Positions 59,775-64,000 of a stretch of 64,000 bases of DNA are shown piece after piece. The notes beneath the pieces are model-generated. The model saw nothing but the letters and a program-made list of their open reading frames with translations. It made no database searches and had not been told where the DNA came from. The stretch spans positions 62,001-126,000 of the forward strand of contig JOAA01000002.1 in the NCBI GenBank assembly GCA_000720375.1, written 5' to 3'. The DNA is from Rhodococcus rhodnii (GTDB lineage Bacteria; Actinomycetota; Actinomycetes; Mycobacteriales; Pseudonocardiaceae). Within the stretch, counting starts at the first letter, position 1, and each line of letters starts with the position of its first letter. A program made the position numbers and the translations under genes.

Positions 59775-61649
59775 ATGAGCAAGGCACACGAGCAGGAGCT
59801 CGTCCTCGCCGCGCAGTTCCCCACGCCCCAGCGCGAGCAGTGGCAGGAGCTGATCGCGGGTGTGCTGCGCAAGTCCGGACGGGTGTCCGAAGAACTGCTT
59901 GCAGGTTCGAGCAACCGCACTGCGGACTTCGACGGCGACGCTGCCGAGAAGATCGCGACGAAGACCTATGACGACATCCTTGTCCAACCGCTGTATACAC
60001 GCACGGACGCCGCACCCGCAGCAGGCATGCCGGGTTTGCCGCCGTTCGTCCGCGGCAGTCGTCCGGAGGGAGTCGTCGCGACCGGATGGGACGTGCGCCA
60101 ACGGCACGCCTTCACCGATCCGGCGTCGGCGAGGAAAGCGGTTCTGACCGACCTCGAGCACGGCGTGACGTCGTTGTGGCTGGTCGTCGGGGACGCGGGC
60201 CTGCCCATCGCGGCCTTGCCGGACGTGCTCGACGAGGTCTACCTGGACTTGGCCCCGGTCGTCCTCGACGCGGGCGCCGACTTCCTGGCAGCCGCGGACG
60301 CCCTGCTCGAAGTGCATTCCGACAAGGCGATCCCGGCCAGCGAGGTGCGCGGCAACCTCGGTGCTGACCCGCTCGGCCTGCGCGCCAGGACCGGCTCAGC
60401 ACAGGACTTCGACGGCGCGATCCAGTTGGCAGTACGGGTGTCCGGTGATTTCCCCGAACTCCGCACCTTGGTCGCCGACGCGTTGCCCTATCACCAGGCA
60501 GGTGGGTCGGACGCGCAGGAACTCGGGCTGTCCATCGCGACCGGAGTGGCGTACCTGCGTGCGTTGACCGACGCGGGCCTGACCGTCGAGCAGGCGGCCA
60601 ATCAGCTGGAGTTCCGGTATTCGGCGACCGCCGATCAGTTCAGCACGATCGCGAAGTTCCGGGCCGCACGGCGGTTGTGGGCTCGTGTGCTCGAGGTGTC
60701 CGGCGCGCCGAGCGTGCCGCAGCGCCAGCACGCGGTCACCTCGCCGGTGATGATGACCCGCCGCGACCCCTGGGTGAACATGCTCAGGACCACTTTGGCG
60801 TGCTTCGGCGCCGGTGTCGGTGGCGCGGACGCGGTGACGGTGCTGCCGTTCGACGCCGCGATCGGCCTGCCCGACGACTTCGCGCGGCGGATCGCCCGCA
60901 ACACCCACGCCGTGCTGCTCGAAGAGTCCAAAGTGGCCGGTGTGATCGACCCGGCAGGCGGCTCGTACTACGTCGAGCGGCTGACCGACGATCTGGCGAA
61001 CGCCGGATGGGCGTTCTTCCAGGCGATCGAGGCCGCGGGCGGGCTCGTGGCCGCGCTGGATTCCGGCCTGGTCGAGCAACGGCTCGCCGAGACGTGGGCG
61101 AAGCGCTCGCGCAACCTGGCGCGCCGCAAGGATCCGCTCACCGGCGTCAGCGAATTCCCGGATCTCGCTGAGAAACTTCCGGTGCGCGAGCCGGCCCCGG
61201 CGGGCCCGTCGGGCGGGTTGCCGCAGGTCCGGCTGGCGGAGGCGTACGAGGAACTGCGTGACCTTTCGGACGCGCAGCCACAACGCCCGAAGGTCTTCCT
61301 CGCCACGCTCGGACCGGTCGCCGCGCACACCGCACGCGGGACGTTCGCGGCCAACCTGTTCCAAGCAGGCGGAATCGAAACGCCGCACCCGGGCGCGACG
61401 ACCACCGCTGCCGAGGTCGCGGACGCTTTCGCCGCGAGTGGCGCGCAGGTCGCGTGCCTCTGCGGCACGGACAAGCTCTACGAGGAGCGCGCCGCGGACG
61501 TGGTGCAGGCGTTGCGCGCGGCGGGAGCGGTCAAGATCCTCCTCGCGGGCAAGGGGGACTACGACGGCGTCGACGGCTACGTCCACATTGGCTGTGACGT
61601 GCTGGCCGTGCTGCGGGATACCCTGAGGACGTTGGGAGTGGGAGCATGA
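59775..61649 (+). CDS. mutA: Methylmalonyl-CoA mutase small (alpha-like) subunit
   Basis: 624 residues from ATG 59775; an open frame to 59562 overlaps the kinase gene. The N-terminal barrel domain resembles MutB but lacks its CoA-site landmarks, and the C-terminal B12-like domain ('[30 protein letters not shown]') has no DxHxxG motif, as expected of the non-catalytic subunit. It stabilises the heterodimer with MutB. It overlaps mutB by 4 nt (ATGA). Confidence 0.95.
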   Translation: MSKAHEQELVLAAQFPTPQREQWQELIAGVLRKSGRVSEELLAGSSNRTADFDGDAAEKIATKTYDDILVQPLYTRTDAAPAAGMPGLPPFVRGSRPEGVVATGWDVRQRHAFTDPASARKAVLTDLEHGVTSLWLVVGDAGLPIAALPDVLDEVYLDLAPVVLDAGADFLAAADALLEVHSDKAIPASEVRGNLGADPLGLRARTGSAQDFDGAIQLAVRVSGDFPELRTLVADALPYHQAGGSDAQELGLSIATGVAYLRALTDAGLTVEQAANQLEFRYSATADQFSTIAKFRAARRLWARVLEVSGAPSVPQRQHAVTSPVMMTRRDPWVNMLRTTLACFGAGVGGADAVTVLPFDAAIGLPDDFARRIARNTHAVLLEESKVAGVIDPAGGSYYVERLTDDLANAGWAFFQAIEAAGGLVAALDSGLVEQRLAETWAKRSRNLARRKDPLTGVSEFPDLAEKLPVREPAPAGPSGGLPQVRLAEAYEELRDLSDAQPQRPKVFLATLGPVAAHTARGTFAANLFQAGGIETPHPGATTTAAEVADAFAASGAQVACLCGTDKLYEERAADVVQALRAAGAVKILLAGKGDYDGVDGYVHIGCDVLAVLRDTLRTLGVGA

Positions 61650-63823
61650 CGATCCCCGATTTCACGAACGTCTCGCTGGGCGAGCCGTCCCCGGCCGGTG
61701 TCGCCGAATGGCAGGCCGCGCTGGCCGAAGCCACCGGCAAGGGCGCCGACGCGCTGGTCTGGGAGACCCCGGAAGGCATCGGGATCAAGCCCGTCTACAC
61801 CGGCGAGGACCTCGAGGGCCTCGACTTCCTGGACACCTACCCGGGGATCGCGCCGTTCCTGCGTGGCCCGTATCCGGCGATGTACGTGACCCAGCCGTGG
61901 ACCATCCGCCAGTACGCGGGATTCTCCACCGCCGAGGAGTCCAACGCCTTCTACCGCCGCAATCTCGCCGCAGGTCAGAAGGGCCTTTCGGTCGCGTTCG
62001 ACCTCGCGACGCACCGCGGTTACGACTCCGATCACCCGCGTGTGACCGGTGACGTCGGCATGGCCGGTGTCGCCATCGACTCGATCTACGACATGCGGCA
62101 GCTGTTCGAGGGCATCCCGCTCGACCAGATGAGCGTGTCGATGACCATGAACGGCGCCGTGCTGCCGGTGCTGGCGCTTTATGTCGTCGCCGCGGAAGAA
62201 CAAGGTGTGGCGCCGGAACAACTGGCGGGGACCATCCAGAACGACATCCTCAAGGAGTTCATGGTCCGCAACACCTACATCTACCCGCCCGCGAACTCGA
62301 TGCGGATCATCTCCGACATCTTCGCGTACACCTCGCAGCACATGCCGAAGTACAACTCGATCTCGATCTCCGGCTACCACATGCAGGAAGCGGGCGCCAC
62401 GGCCGACCTGGAGCTGGCGTACACGCTGGCCGACGGCGTCGAGTACATCCGGTCGGGACTGGCGGCCGGCCTGGACATCGACAAGTTCGCGCCGCGGCTG
62501 TCGTTCTTCTGGGCGATCGGGATGAACTTCTTCATGGAGGTCGCCAAGCTGCGCGCGGCACGGCTGCTGTGGTCCAAACTGGTCGCCCAGTTCGAGCCGA
62601 AGTCGCCGAAGTCGTTGTCGCTGCGGACACACAGCCAGACTTCCGGCTGGTCGCTGACCGCACAGGACGTCTACAACAACGTCGTCCGCACGTGCGTCGA
62701 GGCGATGGCCGCGACCCAGGGGCACACGCAGTCCTTGCACACCAACGCTTTGGACGAGGCGCTCGCCCTGCCGACCGACTTCTCCGCCCGCATCGCCCGC
62801 AATACCCAGCTTGTGCTGCAACAGGAATCCGGCACCACACGGGTGATCGACCCGTGGGGCGGCAGCGCGTTCGTCGAACGCCTGACCTACGAGCTGGCGC
62901 GTAAGGCCTGGGGACACATCGCCGAGGTCGAAGCCGCGGGCGGGATGGCCAAGGCGATCGACGCGGGCATCCCGAAGCTGCGCATCGAGGAGGCCGCGGC
63001 CCGTACGCAGGCCCGTATCGACTCCGGCCGTCAGCCGGTGATCGGCGTGAACAAGTACCGGCTGGACACCGAAGAGCAGATCGACGTGCTCAAAGTGGAC
63101 AACGCCGGTGTGCGGGCGCAGCAGCTGGCCAAACTGGAGCGACTGCGCGCCGAACGTGACTCCGCCGCGGTCGAGGATGCCTTGCGGCGCTTGGAATCCG
63201 CGGCCGCGGGCGACGGGAACCTGCTGGAAGTCGCGATCGAGGCGGCCCGCGCGAAGGCGACGGTCGGCGAGATCTCCGGTGCGCTGGAGAAGGTCTGGGG
63301 CCGTCACTCCGGGCAGATCCGTACGATTTCCGGGGTCTACCGCGAGGAGGTCGGAACCGGAGTGTCGAATGTGGACTCCGCGCGCCAGATCGTTGACCAG
63401 TTCGCCGAGGCCGAAGGACGCAGGCCGCGCATCCTGGTCGCCAAGATGGGCCAGGACGGCCACGACCGCGGCCAGAAGGTGATCGCGACGGCCTTCGCCG
63501 ACCTCGGCTTCGACGTCGACGTGGGCCCGCTGTTCCAGACCCCGGCCGAGGTCGCCCGCCAGGCGATCGAGGCGGACGTGCACGTCGTCGGCGTGTCGTC
63601 GCTGGCCGCCGGGCACCTCACCCTGGTGCCCGCGCTGCGCAAGGAGCTGGCCGAACACGGCAGGCCGGACATCATGGTCGTGGTCGGCGGCGTGATCCCG
63701 CCGCAGGACTTCGACGCCTTGTACGAGGCGGGCGCCGCGGCGATCTTCCCGCCGGGGACCGTGATCGCGGACGCCGTTGTCGATCTGCTCGGCAAGCTGC
63801 GGGTACAACTCGGGCATGACTGA
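61646..63823 (+). CDS. mutB: Methylmalonyl-CoA mutase large catalytic subunit
   Basis: 725 residues. The N-terminal (beta/alpha)8 barrel has '[37 protein letters not shown]' and the C-terminal B12 domain has the cobalt-ligating D-x-H-x-x-G in [10 protein letters not shown] and later '[21 protein letters not shown]'. It converts methylmalonyl-CoA to succinyl-CoA with adenosylcobalamin, feeding propionate carbon into the TCA cycle (and SDH). It overlaps meaB at its end by 8 nt. Confidence 0.97.
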   Translation: MTIPDFTNVSLGEPSPAGVAEWQAALAEATGKGADALVWETPEGIGIKPVYTGEDLEGLDFLDTYPGIAPFLRGPYPAMYVTQPWTIRQYAGFSTAEESNAFYRRNLAAGQKGLSVAFDLATHRGYDSDHPRVTGDVGMAGVAIDSIYDMRQLFEGIPLDQMSVSMTMNGAVLPVLALYVVAAEEQGVAPEQLAGTIQNDILKEFMVRNTYIYPPANSMRIISDIFAYTSQHMPKYNSISISGYHMQEAGATADLELAYTLADGVEYIRSGLAAGLDIDKFAPRLSFFWAIGMNFFMEVAKLRAARLLWSKLVAQFEPKSPKSLSLRTHSQTSGWSLTAQDVYNNVVRTCVEAMAATQGHTQSLHTNALDEALALPTDFSARIARNTQLVLQQESGTTRVIDPWGGSAFVERLTYELARKAWGHIAEVEAAGGMAKAIDAGIPKLRIEEAAARTQARIDSGRQPVIGVNKYRLDTEEQIDVLKVDNAGVRAQQLAKLERLRAERDSAAVEDALRRLESAAAGDGNLLEVAIEAARAKATVGEISGALEKVWGRHSGQIRTISGVYREEVGTGVSNVDSARQIVDQFAEAEGRRPRILVAKMGQDGHDRGQKVIATAFADLGFDVDVGPLFQTPAEVARQAIEADVHVVGVSSLAAGHLTLVPALRKELAEHGRPDIMVVVGGVIPPQDFDALYEAGAAAIFPPGTVIADAVVDLLGKLRVQLGHD

Positions 63824-64000
63824 CTTCGTCCGCGGGGTGCTGGCGGGCGAGCGGGCCGTCCTGTCCAGGGCGATCACGCTCGTCGAGTCCACACGTGCCG
63901 ACCACCGGCAGCAGGCCCAGGAAATGCTGGTCGAGTTGTTGCCGCACGCGGGCGGCGCGCACCGGGTCGGCATCACCGGCGTGCCCGGAGTCGGCAAGTC
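63816..64000 (+). CDS. meaB: Methylmalonyl-CoA mutase-associated GTPase MeaB, cut by window edge
   Basis: The first 61 codons from ATG 63816, overlapping the mutB stop by 8 nt. The N-terminal helical part '[31 protein letters not shown]' and the start of the P-loop ([10 protein letters not shown]) identify the ArgK/MeaB GTPase family, which loads and protects the cobalamin cofactor of MutAB. The rest lies beyond the right edge. Confidence 0.92.
   Translation, partial: MTDFVRGVLAGERAVLSRAITLVESTRADHRQQAQEMLVELLPHAGGAHRVGITGVPGVGK

Overview
The window is chromosomal DNA of a high-GC actinobacterium, most likely a member of the Pseudonocardiaceae (Amycolatopsis/Lentzea/Kibdelosporangium type). 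This rests on the GC-rich codon use, many GTG starts, frequent ATGA/GTGA overlaps, leaderless-looking promoters, and a gene order (sdhCDAB, cdd-deoA-add, upp, pmmB, purine nucleoside phosphorylase) that resembles the same neighbourhood in mycobacteria. No tRNA, rRNA, CRISPR array, insertion sequence, integrase or prophage was recognised. Family names come from memory of motifs; no database search was run.

Layout. 1-8 kb: two tandem S11-type DD-carboxypeptidases, the second lacking all three catalytic motifs; a small membrane protein; a secreted M6 metalloprotease; a secreted S1 protease; an ArsR-type regulator with a 20-bp palindrome and a penicillin-binding-fold hydrolase; a VapBC pair. 8-14 kb: the sdhCDAB operon, with a divergent three-gene membrane cassette of unknown function. 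14-27.5 kb: a nucleoside ABC importer (lipoprotein, ATPase, two permeases) running into cdd, then deoA and add. Opposite-strand genes interrupt this salvage set: a membrane-anchored NACHT NTPase with a small partner, and a long coiled-coil protein. 27.5-34.5 kb: an acidic protein, two YbaB-like proteins, a P-loop protein, a PLP dehydratase with an Lrp regulator, a divergent HxlR/SnoaL pair, and an EspC-like plus NlpC/P60 pair. 34.5-40 kb: a tightly overlapping operon deoC, aldehyde dehydrogenase, truncated aldehyde dehydrogenase and two DUF6348-like paralogues; then a DUF1996 protein with LacI-type operators. 40-53 kb: a LiaF-like protein, a GH97 glycosidase, upp, TetR, an RHH/Fic-like pair, MerR with aldo/keto reductase, a VanY-like peptidase, a large subtilase, and an XRE regulator with an HD phosphohydrolase and small divergent genes. 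53-64 kb: flavodoxin, phosphosugar mutase, purine nucleoside phosphorylase, two membrane proteins under a MerR regulator, a Ser/Thr kinase, mutA-mutB and the start of meaB.

How the genes fit together. Nucleosides enter by the ABC importer. Cdd and Add deaminate them, DeoA and the purine phosphorylase cleave them, and the phosphosugar mutase may interconvert pentose 1- and 5-phosphates. DeoC cleaves deoxyribose-5-phosphate, the aldehyde dehydrogenase would oxidise the acetaldehyde, and Upp recovers uracil. MutAB and SDH connect propionyl units and succinate to the respiratory chain.

The most noteworthy items are the NACHT module inside the salvage cluster, the three-gene membrane cassette, the catalytically degenerate paralogues (DD-carboxypeptidase, Fic-like protein, short aldehyde dehydrogenase), a 22-bp periodic repeat at two loci, a two-copy hairpin terminator family, and a series of clear operator palindromes.
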